A DNA stretch of 64,000 bases from Citrus sinensis (GCF_022201045.2 NC_068556.1:1838001-1902000), one strand, 5' to 3'. Shown: positions 10,379-23,594, counted from the stretch's first letter. Numbers and translations are program-made. The notes: generated by a model from the letters alone, not told the origin.

Positions 10379-12792
10379 CCTTTAGTCAAGGAGATTTAAC
10401 CCTTTATATATTTGCTACATAAAAGGAGGACAATGGGAGCAAGTTGCAATATCAAAGAAGCAAAGCCAAGAGCCTACGAAGGGGAAAAAAATGATAAATG
10501 AACAACCTGATAAAAATATTTGTTTTTTGTGAATTTTTAAAATTTTAATTTTTCAAAAGATCCTCAAAATTAACAAAAAGATAGAAATTTTTATTTATTG
10601 GTTGGCTATGTTTACAACGACTTTGGGCTTGCTCATAATGATAATAATATTATTCTATTTGTTCTTGTTTTCACTTTTCTAGTTGTTCCGGATATGCACA
10701 TTGGTTGTGTTTGTCTTATTTAAATCTTGTATCTTTGTCACTTGTAGTGATTTATCATTCAGTGACTAAGTGCAAAAGATTGAATAATCCAATTAGAATA
10801 CTTTTTAATCTTGTATATATGTAAAGCATTCAAAGCCATACTTACCTTACTTTTTCTACTCATCCAGAGGATCCTTCCCAAATTCCATGAATGCTATATC
10901 TATATTCTAGGAATTATTTATCATTGCTTGAAGGAAAAAGATCCATGAAAAGTGATGTATCTATTGATTTTTAGCATGCTAATATGCTAATGACAGAACG
11001 TTGTTGTTGTTATTATTATTATTTGGGATAGCCCTTGCCAAAGTAAGGAAAATATTATTACAAAAAATTAAAAGATTTTATTATTCATGGACATAAAAAA
11101 AAAGTAAATACTCGTTTAGTTTTCATATTTTGACGTAAGTACCTATTGGTCTCTATATGCTAAAAATGTCCCAAGACACCCTCTAGTTAAATATGTTGCA
11201 TTTTCATTCATATTTTTCTTTGCTTTTACAATATTATCCTTATAACAATATTCCTAAAATTAATTAATTTATCAATAAAAAAGTTAATTAACAAATTAAC
11301 CAATAAATATTAGTATGAAAGAACTAGTATTTTTTGTACCCTTACAACAATCTTGCTAATAATTATTTATAAATAAATCAATATTAGCCAACTTACAATG
11401 TTTAATATTCTTGCAACAATTTTACTAATAATTATTTAATCTACCAAATTAATCGTAAAAGTAAAATAATAATATAAAAATTTTCGGTACTTTTTCTTTT
11501 GCTTTTAAGGTTAATTTGATAAATTAATATTTTTTTTCATTAATATCATCAAAAATATTGTTGCAAGGATATTACTGTACAAAGAAAGAAAAAGTAAGGG
11601 TAGAAATATAACACTTTTGATAGCAAGAATGTTTTAAAATATATATTTTTTAATATGGAGACTAAACAAACTCTTAAATCAAAATATAAGAATTAAATAA
11701 ACATTTACTCTATAGAGAATTTACCCTAAACAATCTAACAAAAAGGATAAAAGACAAACAAAACAAAATATTAATGTGCAGCAACCACAAATGCAAAATA
11801 AATTGCCTTCAGAATCGATAGGATTGAAGGCCATTAGTATCTTTGTGACGAAAAGATAAAATCTAAATAGAAACAGCATCCCACAGGATGAAATCATCCA
11901 CTTTAGAACTCTTTTTAGCCATCATATCAGCACCATTACCTTCTCGCGTCAACATACATGAGTAAAATGAGTGACCCTAGGGTCAAATAAAGATAGACAA
12001 TTAGACCAACGATCACTAGGTTGCATGATAATATAGATGCAGCATAACTTGAGGACCAGCACCAGCGAGTACCATGCCCCCAATAATTTTGTAATTTTTA
12101 GTCTTTGAGTTTGAATGAGAACCAGAGTTTCACTAAGATAAGCCCCTAACAAATTTCCATACTCAAGAAACTAAGTAACTTATAATTTAATAGTCAATCC
12201 TTCATAGTTCCAAATTTACAACAAAAAAAATTTCAGTAATCTCTCCTTTATTTTTATTTTCTTAATTACGTTTTATTTATTTATTTATTAATTATTATTA
12301 TTATTATTTTACAGAAAAAAGCTATCAACGATCTTTCATTTGTTTTTCTATTTTTTTCAATTAACTTTTGAACTTTTTTTTTTAACAAAAAAATTATCAA
12401 TAATATATTTTAACGAGCCATATATATACTATCATAAAAAAATTAAAAATAGTACCTAACGCATGGTACTAAGATAAAAATATTAAGGTAATTAGATGCG
12501 TTAAAAGCACACCCGGCATTATCAGATTAATAATGGGTCAAAAAGAAAATATTACTCCGTTTGTCCATTTCTTCTTGCTTCGATCATAAAATAATAACCA
12601 GGAAGTTGATTATATTATTTTATCACTCATTGATCTTCGATAGTTTTGAAGAAGTCTTCATTTCTCACTTAATATTTGACAAAAGAGCCAAGAAAGAATT
12701 GGGATTGGAGCAACAATGAGTTGTTTCTAGAAAATTAACAGTTACCTAGCTAATTATTATATAATGCAAAATAATATACAATTGGAAAATGA
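10379..12792. other. AT-rich intergenic DNA
   Basis: No gene supported. Apart from the inverted-repeat element described separately it contains long A/T runs and short microsatellites (ATT repeats near 11010 and 12290). Confidence 0.5.
11102..11711. mobile_element. Long inverted-repeat transposon without coding capacity
   Basis: The two halves are imperfect inverted copies over roughly 200 bp. The left arm reads AGTAAATACTCGTTTAG ... ATATTTTGA ... CTCTATAT. The right arm, reverse-complemented, reads AGTAAATGTTTATTTAA ... ATATTTTGA ... CTCCATAT. Inner blocks around ACAATATTATCCTTATAACA also pair. This is the structure of a foldback or MITE element. The family is not assigned. Confidence 0.6.
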
Positions 12793-12905
12793 ATTTTTAA
12801 TTATCAAAAGCTCCTATGAATCATCGCTTGAATAACATTTGACATTGCAAATGAAACAAAATTTAGCTATGATCATGACGTTTATTCAACAAAAATAAGC
12901 CCTAA
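12793..12905 (+). promoter_or_regulatory. Conserved lectin promoter block (gene at 12971)
   Basis: This block, with TTTTTAATTAT, then AGCTCCTATGAATCATCGC, then GCAAATGAAACAAA and GATCATGACGTTTA, is almost identical to 16507-16618. Both lie at the same distance from a TATA box and lectin start. Conservation alongside free variation elsewhere suggests shared control elements or recent duplication. Confidence 0.55.
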
Positions 12906-12912
12906 AGCCCCA

Positions 12913-12920
12913 TATAAAAG
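12913..12920 (+). promoter_or_regulatory. TATA box of lectin pseudogene 2
   Basis: TATAAAAG, 58 bp before the ATG at 12971, in the same position as the TATA boxes of the sibling genes. Confidence 0.6.
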
Positions 12921-12970
12921 GACGTGAAAATGATTTTGTTTGGAGGAGCAGCAAGCACTAATCTGCAATC

Positions 12971-14179
12971 ATGATGAAAATCTTTTTACTACTTTTGGTT
13001 TCTGCCCTTCTTCTAAATCATGCTTCTTCAAGCCCCAGCAATACTGAAACTATCTCCTTCAGTTTCCCTTCATTCGGCCCTCAAAGTTGCAGCAATGGCA
13101 CCCTAATTTGCATGGGCGCAGGGCGCAGTGACTGCATATAATGGCTACCTAAGCCTTACGTCAGAGCCATTACCTGGCTCAACAAATGTTCCAATATACG
13201 AGGTTGGGCGAGTGTTATACCACCATCCTGTGTCAGCGTGACCAAATATGTCCATTGATACCAGTTTCACCTTTAGGATATCACAGTACCCAAATTCTGC
13301 TGGTTCTGGAGATGGGATGGCGTTTATTTTTGCACCTGATAGCCTGCCCTCGACAACTTTCAGTTCTGGCTCATTTCTCGGAATCATGGATAAATATTCT
13401 CAAGGTAATTTAATAGTTGGTTTTTATTAATTGCTTCATTCCTAATTCTATTTTGATTGTGTTTACTACTAATTATGCGTGTCACAAAACTTAAGCTTTT
13501 GAGTCAAGTGGTTAAACTGATTAACATAGCATCAGAACCAAATGTCTTGTAGTTCACGATTAATCAATTTCGGCTCTGGAACTCAGATTAAGATACTCTC
13601 TTGATCGGACCTCTCCTGAACTTTTTAAAAATTTCTCTGGCGTATGTCTTTAAATGATAATGAATGAGTATGATTTAACTGTTTGTTTTCATTGAGATAT
13701 CAGACCGTAAAAGACTTGTATCTATTAGTAGCATTAGACCCTTATTATATGTAGCTAATAGCTTAAGAGTAATTAATTACATGCTGGAAATCGTAGGTAC
13801 AGATATGCACCAATTAGCCGTGGAGCTGGACACATTTAAGAACGACTTTGATGTGGATGGAAATCATGTTGCTATCGACACAACAAGCATAAGCCAACCA
13901 GTTGCCGTGGAGAGTCTTAACAGTACCGGCGTTGACCTCAAAAGTGGAAAAAATATCACGGTCATAATTCAATATAATGGGTCGCAGAATTTGATTTATG
14001 TTAATGTGCGTGACACAGACCACCCACCAAAGAACGTTATCAAACAACCTATTAACCTATCGGATATAGTTCCAAGCTCTGTCTATGTCGGATTCACAGC
14101 TGCTACTGGGGCTTTAGCCGAAAGTCATCAGCTACTTGAGTGGTCATTGACATCACAGCCATTGCCTCTCAGCGAATGA
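12971..14179 (+). pseudogene. L-type lectin pseudogene 2
   Basis: Two-exon lectin gene with exon 1 at 12971-13404 and exon 2 at 13797-14179. The leader MMKIFLLLLVSALLLNHASS and the SCSNGTLICMG motif are intact. A 7-bp tandem duplication (GGGCGCA) at about 13115-13128 then shifts the frame, and farther on the family VLAWP tryptophan codon has become TGA. Exon 2 is fully open and keeps the metal-binding motif VELDTFKNDFDVDGNH, VYVGFTAATG and the C-terminal SESHQLLEW-type sequence. Only two lesions break it, so the loss looks recent. The closest relative in the window is the intact gene at 16690. Confidence 0.88.
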
Positions 14180-16506
14180 ATGTGGCTCTGTTAAGCTATT
14201 TTAAGTTCTTTTAATAATTAAATCACGTAACAATAATAATCATCCTTTTAAGAGGCATGAATTACAAATGATGTAATTTTTATTTTCCTATAAATTTCTC
14301 AATGGCTAGCATTTTTTTACTGTACTTTTGTCACTTCACTTATTTATAGGGTAAATTACATTAACTTCTGACACAATAGGATAGGGGAAGCAGAATTACA
14401 CACGGTCAATTCTTTGACGTATTGTGAAACTAGACATAGTTCTGGGAACAGTCTAAGGCAAACGTGATTAGCTGAAACACAAATTAAAATGAGATTAGAT
14501 ATCGTTCTAATCCAAACAATTCAACAATGTGAGTTTAAAGATAAAGAATCCATAACAAAAAATAAGAGTAACTTTATTAATAAAGGGGGGTAACTTAACA
14601 ATGACAAGACTTCTTACATATATTAAGGTATATATTAAGGTAAATCTACTAGTAGTTCTATTAACATCCTACATCAATGTCCTTGTTAGATTTTGCCTAA
14701 AATTCAAATTAAGTCTATATAATTCTGAATCCATTAACCAGTGCAAATGTGGCTAGACAGTAACAATTATAGATGACATAATCATACCCAATTTTTTTTA
14801 ACAAAAAAGGTCAACAACCCAATATTATTTAATGACTAATAAAGATTTTGATTCGAATACGCTTAAAAATCCAACTGATTGATTGTGCAAATTACTGATT
14901 TTACTTGAAGTTAATGCAAACAACAAGAATTCGTTTGTAAAGTATTTTAATAGTGGGTGTGATTACGAAAGATTAATTTGACTTTACCTTTGTAACGTAG
15001 AAAGATTAAATTGTCCACAAAATTATTTAAAATTTCACAATTTTATGCAAAAGACAACATTTCTAAATAACTTATTGATTCCATTTTATCCGTACAAATA
15101 CGAATCTTTAATTATATAACAATATCTCATGAATATATTGTTGGAAATTATTGAGTTTCATTTATAAGTAGGGTATGCGGGGATGTTTCTGCCACACTAT
15201 TTTAGTAAATCCACCTCTCTTCTAGAAAATAATGACAGTGAATTCATAATATTTCTTAAAAATATAAATCAATAAAAATTTTATACAGTTAATCGATTGA
15301 ATCTTTCTATTAATTTTTTTCTTAGATTTCTTTAATTATGTTTGATCATAGACTTTAATGTAAGCTTTATTTTACTATTTTATTATTATGATATAAAATT
15401 ACTAAATTGCCCTAATAAACATGAGTTATTGTATTTAATAATTGAGGTGTTCAATTTTGTGACTTATAATCTAATAATTTTTAAATGAAATCTAATTTTT
15501 ATTTTTACCATCCTTACATGTAAATGACATAAAATTTGACGGCCCAATAATTTACATGAGTATTATGCCATAAAGACGCTAGGTTAGTTTAATTAAAGTT
15601 TGATAATCATTCTGATAAAGTAGTATTAGAAACAATTAGTTTGGTATAAAATTAGAAAATTATTGAAGTTAAAGCAAATTCTTAGTAGTTTTACCTTATA
15701 AGGGTAAAATAGTCAATTAAACTTATGTCAAAGCAATCTTTATAATCAAATATAATAAAAAATATATAAGTTATAAAAAAGTAAATTAAGATAGATTTAA
15801 TTAATTAACTCTCAAAATTTCTTCTTTATCTGAAAGTTTTTAAAAATAACATGTATTTTTGCAATTATTTTCTAAAAATGTTTACAAAAACTATGGGTGG
15901 TGTTATCACCCTTATAAATGTTAAATTTGTCATAAAATAAACATCTAACCTAATATGTTACCATAACATATGTCTTTATGGAAAGTTTGATCTTTCTATG
16001 TTATAAGAATGAAATAATCAAATTAAATTTATGTTAATAAAGGTAGTTTATTCGTCAAAGGTCAAAGATGATTAGGGACCTATCGCTAAAAATTTTTGAT
16101 CGATTTACTGTGAAAACGATTTCTTTATTTGAATTTTTAGAAAAACAATGACTAAGTGGTTTGTGACTACACAAATCATGGAGAAACTATCTCTGCATTT
16201 ACATAAATATCTTTTTGATAGGAATCACAAGAATGTGACGCTTGTCCAATAACTATTCTGAACCTATGTTGGATAACATCCTCAACACTTTCTCGTAATA
16301 AAAAGAAAAAATGAGCAAAGACGTCGTTTAATTGCTTCTGTATTTGTAAAGTCAAACAATAGTATTGACCGTTCATTTGAATGATTCTTTTTCTGTCTGT
16401 ATTTTCACGTAAGAACCAAACAAGAATCGGAATAAGAATGTGCTATTTCTAGGAAACAGCTACCTAATACAATGCATTTCGCAAAACAATATACAAGTGG
16501 GATATG
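14180..16506. other. AT-rich intergenic DNA between lectin copies 2 and 3
   Basis: No gene, RNA or clear transposon end recognised. Confidence 0.5.
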
Positions 16507-16618
16507 GATTTTTAATTATCCAAAGCTCCTATGAATCATCGCTTGGATAATATTTGGAATTGGCAAATGAAACAAATATTAGCTGGGATCATGACGTTTA
16601 ATTCGATTGAAATAAACC
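16507..16618 (+). promoter_or_regulatory. Conserved lectin promoter block (gene at 16690)
   Basis: Near-identical to 12793-12905, including AGCTCCTATGAATCATCGC and GATCATGACGTTTA. It is followed by TATATAAT at 16628-16635 and the lectin ATG at 16690. Confidence 0.6.
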
Positions 16619-16689
16619 CCTCCCCTCTATATAATAAGGAAATGAAGATGGAATTCGTTTCAAGTAGTGGTTAGCGGTCATCCTCAACC

Positions 16690-18088
16690 ATGAAGATCTT
16701 TGTGCTTCTACTGCTCTCTGACTTTCTCCTTAATCAAGCTTCTTCTCAGACTACCTCCTTCTATTTCCCCTCATTCAGCTCTGAAAGTTGCAACAATGGC
16801 AGCCTACTTTGTATGGGTGCGGTGACTGCGTACGATGGGTACCTAAGCCTTTCGTCAGAGCCATTACCTGGCTCACCCAATCAACCGGTGGACGAGGTCG
16901 GGCGAGTATTATACCACCAGCCCGTATTAGCATGGCCAAACATTACAATTGTTTCCAGCTTCACGTTTAGGATATCGAAGTATCCAAATTCAACTGACTC
17001 TGGAGATGGGATGGCATTTATTTTTGCACCTACTAACGACACCCCATCAGCTCAAAGCTACGGCTCATATCTCGGAATCATGGATGAATTTACCGAAGGT
17101 AAATATTTATGTTGCTTCATTCATTGTATTGATAATATTATGAGTCTAATTCACATAGTAGGGGTGGAGCGACGTTTAAAAATCTGGAGTGGCGAAAGTC
17201 ACTAAGCTAAACTTTTAAGGGATTAAATCTAAACTAATGGACTGGGAAAAAAAATTGTCTTCAAAGTTTTAGTGGCTAGTTTATTAGCATTTAATATATG
17301 TACTCTAAAAACTTTTTTTTTAAATCTTTTTTTTGGGCTACAGTGCCAGGGTTCTTGTAATTAATCTTTTCAGTCAAGGTGATCAATTTTTTATAATGTA
17401 AGAACCAATTGTCTTGTGGTTTTCAATTAATTAATATTTTTCTTATTTTGTGACCTCATGTCTGGATCCATTTGAAAGGGTATGTTAAAGATGATAAAAT
17501 ATCTCACATAAACTGAAATAAATCATGGGCTGAGATAATAAATTATTTATTAATTCATCATGATCAATCCTTTGAGAATGAGTTAGCCTCTGGCCTCTCA
17601 TAAAATATTTGATTGTATTACTAATATTAGGCCATTATCTAACCGCTTAGCTTTTTTAGGGAAAGTTGCTAGCAAGCTACCGAAATTTATTTTTAATTTT
17701 GCAAACCGTAGGGGAAGATATGCATCAAATAGCGGTGGAGCTAGACGCTTATAAGAACGACTTTGATCTGGATGGAAACCATGTTGCTATTGACATAAAA
17801 AGCGTAAGGCAACCAGTTGCACTCGAGAGTCTTAACAGCACTGGTGTTGACCTCAAAAGTGGAAGAAATATCACGGTCCGAATTGAATGTAATGGATGGC
17901 AGAATTTGCTTTATGTCAATGTGCACTACGCTGACCACCCACCAAAGAACGTTATCAAACAACCTATCAACATATCGGATATAGTTCCAAGTTCTGTGTA
18001 TGTCGGATTCACAGCTGCTACTGGGGCTTTTTCAGAAAGTCACCAGCTCCTTGAATGGTCACTCACGTCGCTGCAGTCTGTACGTTAA
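16690..18088 (+). CDS. Secreted L-type (legume) lectin-domain protein, intact
   Basis: Two exons, 16690-17098 and 17712-18088, join in phase across a 613-bp GT-AG intron to give 261 residues. Residues 1-19 form a signal peptide (MKIFVLLLLSDFLLNQASS). The rest is one legume-lectin beta-sandwich: SFYFPSF start, a cysteine pair in SCNNGSLLCMG, GDGMAFIFAP, the metal-binding segment VELDAYKNDFDLDGNHVAID, and the closing VYVGFTAATGAFSESHQLLEW. Sites of NIT/NST type suggest N-glycosylation. The protein stops where a lectin receptor kinase would continue into its transmembrane segment, so it is probably an apoplastic carbohydrate-binding protein; the ligand is unknown. This is the only intact copy of its subgroup here. 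The start is the first ATG after the TATA box and leader shared with its siblings. Confidence 0.85.
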
Positions 18089-19304
18089 GCTGTTAATTTT
18101 AAGCTCTTTTTATTGAGGAAGTCATAATAATCATCTTTTCGAGGGACATAAATTTCAGGTGTTGTTACTCTTCTTATTTTTCAATTAATAATGTATGTAT
18201 GTTTGGCTACAATATTGAAAACCGTGGTTGTTATAAATTGGTATTCTCACTTGATCTAATCTCAGATTGTAGTATATATATATATATACATATATATGTA
18301 ATTTAGAACGAATTTTGACCATATGTGATAAAAAAATACAAATGTGCTCAAAATTTTTAAGTGATCAGAAGAGATTGAACCATTCTACTCTTATTACATT
18401 GTCAAATAAATTAATTCTACTTTCATTAACCTTTACGATGGTTGGTAATTAAAATAAATATGCAAGGGATGAATATAACTTTTAAGTGAACAAATAAATG
18501 TCTATGGTATAGGCGGGCTTATGTTTTTTTTCTTTTTTTGGCATAAACAGTAGCTTCTTTAGACTAATGGAGTAATTAGCTCAAACTGTAAGGATCACAT
18601 AAACAATTACCCCAAGATTTATCGAGAAAAATATATAGAATTATATATGTATATATTGCCTACAACGTACAATACTAATCTTAATCTTAAAACACCTCGT
18701 TACATAGTATTAGAGCCTTATATTGTATTAAAGTATTATTATCTCATGTTTGGCTCTTCCACCGCATTGCACAAAGAAAATTTTTAATGGAACATTACAT
18801 CTCAAAAACAAAAAATATTAAAAGAATTTTCTTTGTATTTTCAAAGCACGCACTCTAGTAAATTCTCGTTCTCTCTTCTGTCCTCCATCAGCACGCCATC
18901 TTCTGTCTCTCGAACACCACACCATCTTGCTTTGCCACGCCGCACCACAGCTCCACGACGACCGCGTCGAGCCATAGCACAGCTCGACCACCACCTTGCT
19001 GCACGAAGCTACGGCTCCATCACCGCCCCGCCATGCCATCTTCTAAATTAGGGCTTGATTTTTGGATGTTTGGGCTTGATTGTTGAGTGTTCTGTATCAA
19101 TGTTTGAAATGATTGAATTGGTTGTTAGGTAAGGTTTTTTTATCAAGAATTTTTGTAGAATTGGTGTTAAATTTGCTGCAATTTTATTATCAAACTGTAT
19201 CTCCGTAATCTTGACTGTATTTTTTTCTTATTTCTTTCGATTAAGTATGCATCAAAATTGTTGTTTTAATATATGATAAAAATTAATATAATACAGTGTA
19301 GCAT
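18089..19304. other. Intergenic DNA with a GC-richer island
   Basis: Mostly AT-rich, with a (TA)n stretch near 18275. An island at about 18845-19040 is rich in CCA/CCG triplets and pyrimidines. It resembles a first exon or 5' leader, perhaps of a mobile element, but no product is recognisable. Confidence 0.45.
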
Positions 19305-19444
19305 CAAACAAACAGCATATTAACATTTCAAATATAGTTTCAAGCTCTGTCTATGTTGGATTCACTGCTGCTACAGGAATCTTCTCTGAAAGTCATCAGT
19401 TTCCTGATTGGTCATTCACATCAAAGCCATTGCCATCTTACTGA
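19305..19444 (+). pseudogene. Lectin C-terminal fragment
   Basis: An isolated 46-codon open tail of a lectin gene reading HINISNIV then VYVGFTAATG, SESHQFPDW and ending PLPSY before TGA. No promoter, first exon or metal-binding part is found upstream. Its 3' flank matches the flank of the pseudogene at 28593-29621, so it is the remnant of a duplicated copy. Confidence 0.8.
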
Positions 19445-21590
19445 TCTCTCATGAAATGAAAGTGGTTGTTTTTGGCCTTCAAGCCCGTTTAATACTTAAT
19501 TTAATTAAGTGATCTTAATAATGATTGCTGATCACCCATTTGTGGGACTTGATTTACGGATTGATGATGTTGTAAGTTTAACTATGTGCCACGCGAAATG
19601 AATCATATTTGTCATTATATTTGAAAGAATAGTGAATGGCTTTGTTTGGGAAGGAAGAAAATAAAAGAAAAGGAAAAGAAACAGGAAGAATTTGAAATAG
19701 AAACTTGTAGAAACTTCTTATTATGTCACAACTTATATTACATAAAAATGATTAGTTACGTATTTATATTACGAGCTATAGCTACTATTCTAAGAATCTG
19801 CTATTCACACTTGAGCTTAAGCTGAATGAAAGCTGGCATGAATAACTAACTTCTGCCAAGTCAGCTGAGTGAGCTAATCTGTTGTTCGCAGTCATACAGT
19901 AGCTATTGGCTCTGCTTTATATGAAACTAGAAAATAGAACTGCGCTTCACGCGGCTTTGAAAAAAGAATTTCATATTATCCTTTTTTCTTACTTTACACT
20001 TGATAAAACTAATAAAAAATATGAATTGATTTTTTTTTAAGATGAGGCAGCCTTATAAAAAACAAAAAAAGCTATTAGCCAGCAATACAAATAAAGAAGC
20101 AACGCAAGATAAAGAATAAAATGAGAGAATATATTATAGAGTGATTTTATTCATTCCAATTGTGTGTGTACAGAACAAAAAGATGAGCTCTCCTTTTATA
20201 GTTACATAATCACTCCATGAAATTAATGAAAAATTATGGATCATAATTCCTTGTAAGATAGTGGGAGTTATAGGGAAGCAAAAAATTACTAATGAGAGAT
20301 AGTGGGGAGACTAAGAGATATATATTATGAATATCTACATTTATTTTAATAAATTCATAACACTCCTTGGATATTTATTACAAAGAATATGCATCATTAA
20401 AACATTTACATAATTGTTATTGTGAAAAGCCAAATCTAAAAGAAAATTTCTCTATTTATTGGATGATAGAGAATATACCAAGATAAAAAATGGTGATGCC
20501 ACATCACCTCCTCAAGTCCCAACTTTATATATATATATAGATATATATATAGATATAGATAGCTGATTCACTATTTTTTTTAATTAGAGTTACGGAGAAT
20601 TTCTTACGTTTAAACTTAAGGACTAATATGTAAAAACTTTCTTTCATTATCATCTTGAAAGATTTAATCTTCTCGCTCAGATACGACTCTAACACTATTA
20701 GATGTTTATAAATATGTGAAATTATAAAATTCAATTTCTTGAGGTGTAGCTATGAATGTTTAATTATTTAGTACATAATTTTTATGGTTATTTTTATATG
20801 CCTAAGTCCTAACTCAACCCAAAAACTCGTTTAAGAGTTGTGGATTGTCCATACCTTATATACTTAATTCAAGATCAATACTAACCTAACGTGGAATAAT
20901 ATCCTCAATAAATTTTATGGATGAAGATATTCCCTTCTCTTATAAGCTTTTCCCTGAGTAAAATTCAAGCAGTTGATTAGTTATTAATAGTTATTAGAGA
21001 AAAATATACCAGTAATTCAACCATAAGCTTGATGACTTACTTTTTAAACTCTGATTTCTTTAACATTTGCGGTTTTTTTTACTATTGCCTTTTGTTTTGA
21101 AGTAGACATCTTTGACATCATTAAAATTCTCTATTGCAGGAGGCTGTTGGCTACATTAACACATTGAGTTCCGTAGTCACATTCCCAAATGAAATTTTCA
21201 TGATGTTATTATAACAATTAATAAGCGCATCAACTGTGGCTAACAAATGTCAAACTAAAATAATAAGAATTTGAGAATGTGGGTTGTCTAAAATTTCAAT
21301 ATCAAGAATTGTGAAATCGGCCAGAAAGTAGAATTTATCTACCTTGACAAGATCATCCTCTATGATTCGTCTAAGGATTTTGACAGATATATCGACTAAT
21401 TTGAGTGATGCATGAGTGGGTTTCAAGTCTCCTAAACTTGTGTAAAATTAGACTTTAATGATGGAAATACATTCTTTTTTCTTCTGTCTTTGTGTAATTA
21501 AACGAAGCTTGTGTACCTCAGCTAAAAATATTAGCGATTTCAATATGTTGTCACAGGTTATGGCACCTAAATAAATTAACAAGCAAAAAA
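19445..21590 (+). repeat. Duplicated lectin 3' flank (paralogous to about 29622-31310)
   Basis: Several blocks recur in the same order. GCTGATCACCC near 19525 matches 29661. CTTTCTTTCATTATCATC near 20640 matches 30730, followed in both by ACTCTAA and CTATTAGAT. TACCTCAG ... CGATTTCAAT ... GTTATGGCACC near 21516 matches 31246. Unshared insertions lie between, including a TA/GATA microsatellite near 20525-20566. Confidence 0.5.
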
Positions 21591-22532
21591 AAGAAGAAAG
21601 AAGACATAGAAAGAAGTTGTAAATGTTGGAAAAACAACATATTGAGTTGCTATTTTAAAGTATAATTTTGAATGGATCTTCTTTGACTAAGTAGGTCATA
21701 AGTATTCAGATACTCCTGTGAGAGTGTATCAAAATGATATATTTTTATACTGAAAGTGATGCTTAATTTGATGAGAAATTGATACTCAAAGTACACCCAT
21801 TGACTGCATTGAATAAGAGCAGGAGTTACAAAGATTGTGACGACAATTAGTTACCTAATCAATTCTGAGAATTTATTATTTATACCAACTAATTAAATTC
21901 AAAATCTATGAGATTTTGATGGTTAATTAAAAATAGAATTTTTATATGTGGTTAATAAGGCTACGATTACGCTCTGATTTTCAATGATTGTAAACAGAAA
22001 GGTTTTGATAAGTGAAAATGTTAACTGAGTGTAAATTGGGAATAATGAGAAATTTAGATTATTTTAAAGTTTTTATATTGTTATATGAATTAAAGAGATA
22101 AAACATTGTGGCAAATTAATATTGATAATTCCATTGACTGTATTTTATTTTTTTAATATTGATAAGAAGCGGACTTATAGACTTATTTAGAACAGCTAGG
22201 CCTACATTTAAAAAAAAATGTAATAAAAATTGAGCCTGTAAAATGGATTTATTATACTTTACCTTCTGCATCTGTAAAAGATTTGTGAACTGATCCTATG
22301 CTGTTTTAGATTCCCAACTTTACAGTTTTTAACATTTTAGGCCCAAAATTTTCAAATTGGCTTTATACTCCTATCAGTAGTAAATAAATAACATACAATA
22401 AATCTTACAGCGAAATAATGCCATAAAGTAAGAGCTTTTTACTGATATTTTAGGATTTGAATGGGGTAATTTTTATTAGATAGGTGCAGGAAGAAGATGG
22501 TATAGTAGAAGAACCTCTTAGAGTAATATAAG
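21591..22532. other. AT-rich intergenic DNA
   Basis: No feature recognised. Confidence 0.5.
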
Positions 22533-23114
22533 TGTGTCAAAAGCTCATCACCAAATGGACAACCAATGCCTAGCAATTGTCAAAATGTATGTGGCAGCAA
22601 GTTGAATTTTGGATGCACCAAAAATTGAGAGGAAAAGATGTCAATGGTAGGCACCGAATGTTTGATAAAAGAAAAAGAAAAAGAAAAAATCAAAGCTCAA
22701 AAAATTTAAAGTTTGAAAACTTGAAATTTGCAGCTGTATTGCTTGAAGATTAGAGCCACCTTTTTTACTTTCCAGGTAAAGTTTTGCCTATAAATACAAG
22801 CACTCAATTTAGAGCTTGCATCCAATTATGAAGAGAGTCGAGAGTTGTGAGAGAGTTTAGAGGGCTTGAAATTATAAGCTCTTGTTATAGGGATTTGAGA
22901 GATTGGGTGTATTGGGGTTTTGGGTAGTGAGCTAAAATACCACAATACTTATAACTCCTTTTCACTAGTAAAATATTTTCTTTCTGTTTTCGCCTGTGGA
23001 CCTAGGCTAAAAACCGAACTACGTAATTTTCTAGTGTCTTTTTCGTGCTTGTTCTTTATTTCCTTCTAATTTCATTTTAGTTGTGGTCCTGCTTCACACA
23101 CTAATTTCCTAACA
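22533..23114 (+). repeat. Probable copia-type LTR (solo or 5' remnant)
   Basis: It has LTR-like organisation: a promoter TATAAATAC near 22790, then a transcribed-leader-like stretch, GTGGACCTAGGC ... CGAACTACG, and an end in CCTAACA at 23114. The end is followed by AAGTGGTGGTA, which resembles a degraded tRNA-Met primer site. The left border is uncertain and no coding sequence follows. Confidence 0.4.
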
Positions 23115-23594
23115 AAGTGGTGGTATTTTTTTTATTATTACAATATAAATATATACAATTAAAATTTCTTTAAGACTCTAGATACGTGTACTTGTAGTAC
23201 ATAAAGATCTACTGAATATTAAAACGCAAGAATCTGAACCATTATTTTTTTGAATCACTGCTGCACTAATATATGGGGGAGGAATCTATCGTTGGGATGA
23301 GTCTCGTAAGATTTAGATTAAAGTAATGAGAACCATAGGATTGTAAACCAAAGCATAATACAAGTTGTTTTGAATTTCAAATTTCTCTCACAAGATTAGA
23401 TGATTGGTCATTTATTGTTCATTTAATATATTTCTTTAAAAATAAAAATTGAACAAAAAAATTCATTGGAAATCGTGTATATATGGTTTTTTCAAAATTT
23501 AAGTAATACTTTTATAAATTTGTTTAAAATGTCATTGAGATTATAATAGTGAAAGAACTAAATGATATCATATTGTTTATTACAAATTCAATAA
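23115..23594. other. AT-rich DNA between an LTR remnant and a lectin relic
   Basis: No gene recognised. Confidence 0.4.

Noticed and set aside
18833-19051. A 72-codon frame in the GC-richer island as a protein
   Set aside because: The translation is a low-complexity S/P/R/H string from CCA/CCG triplets, without a domain.
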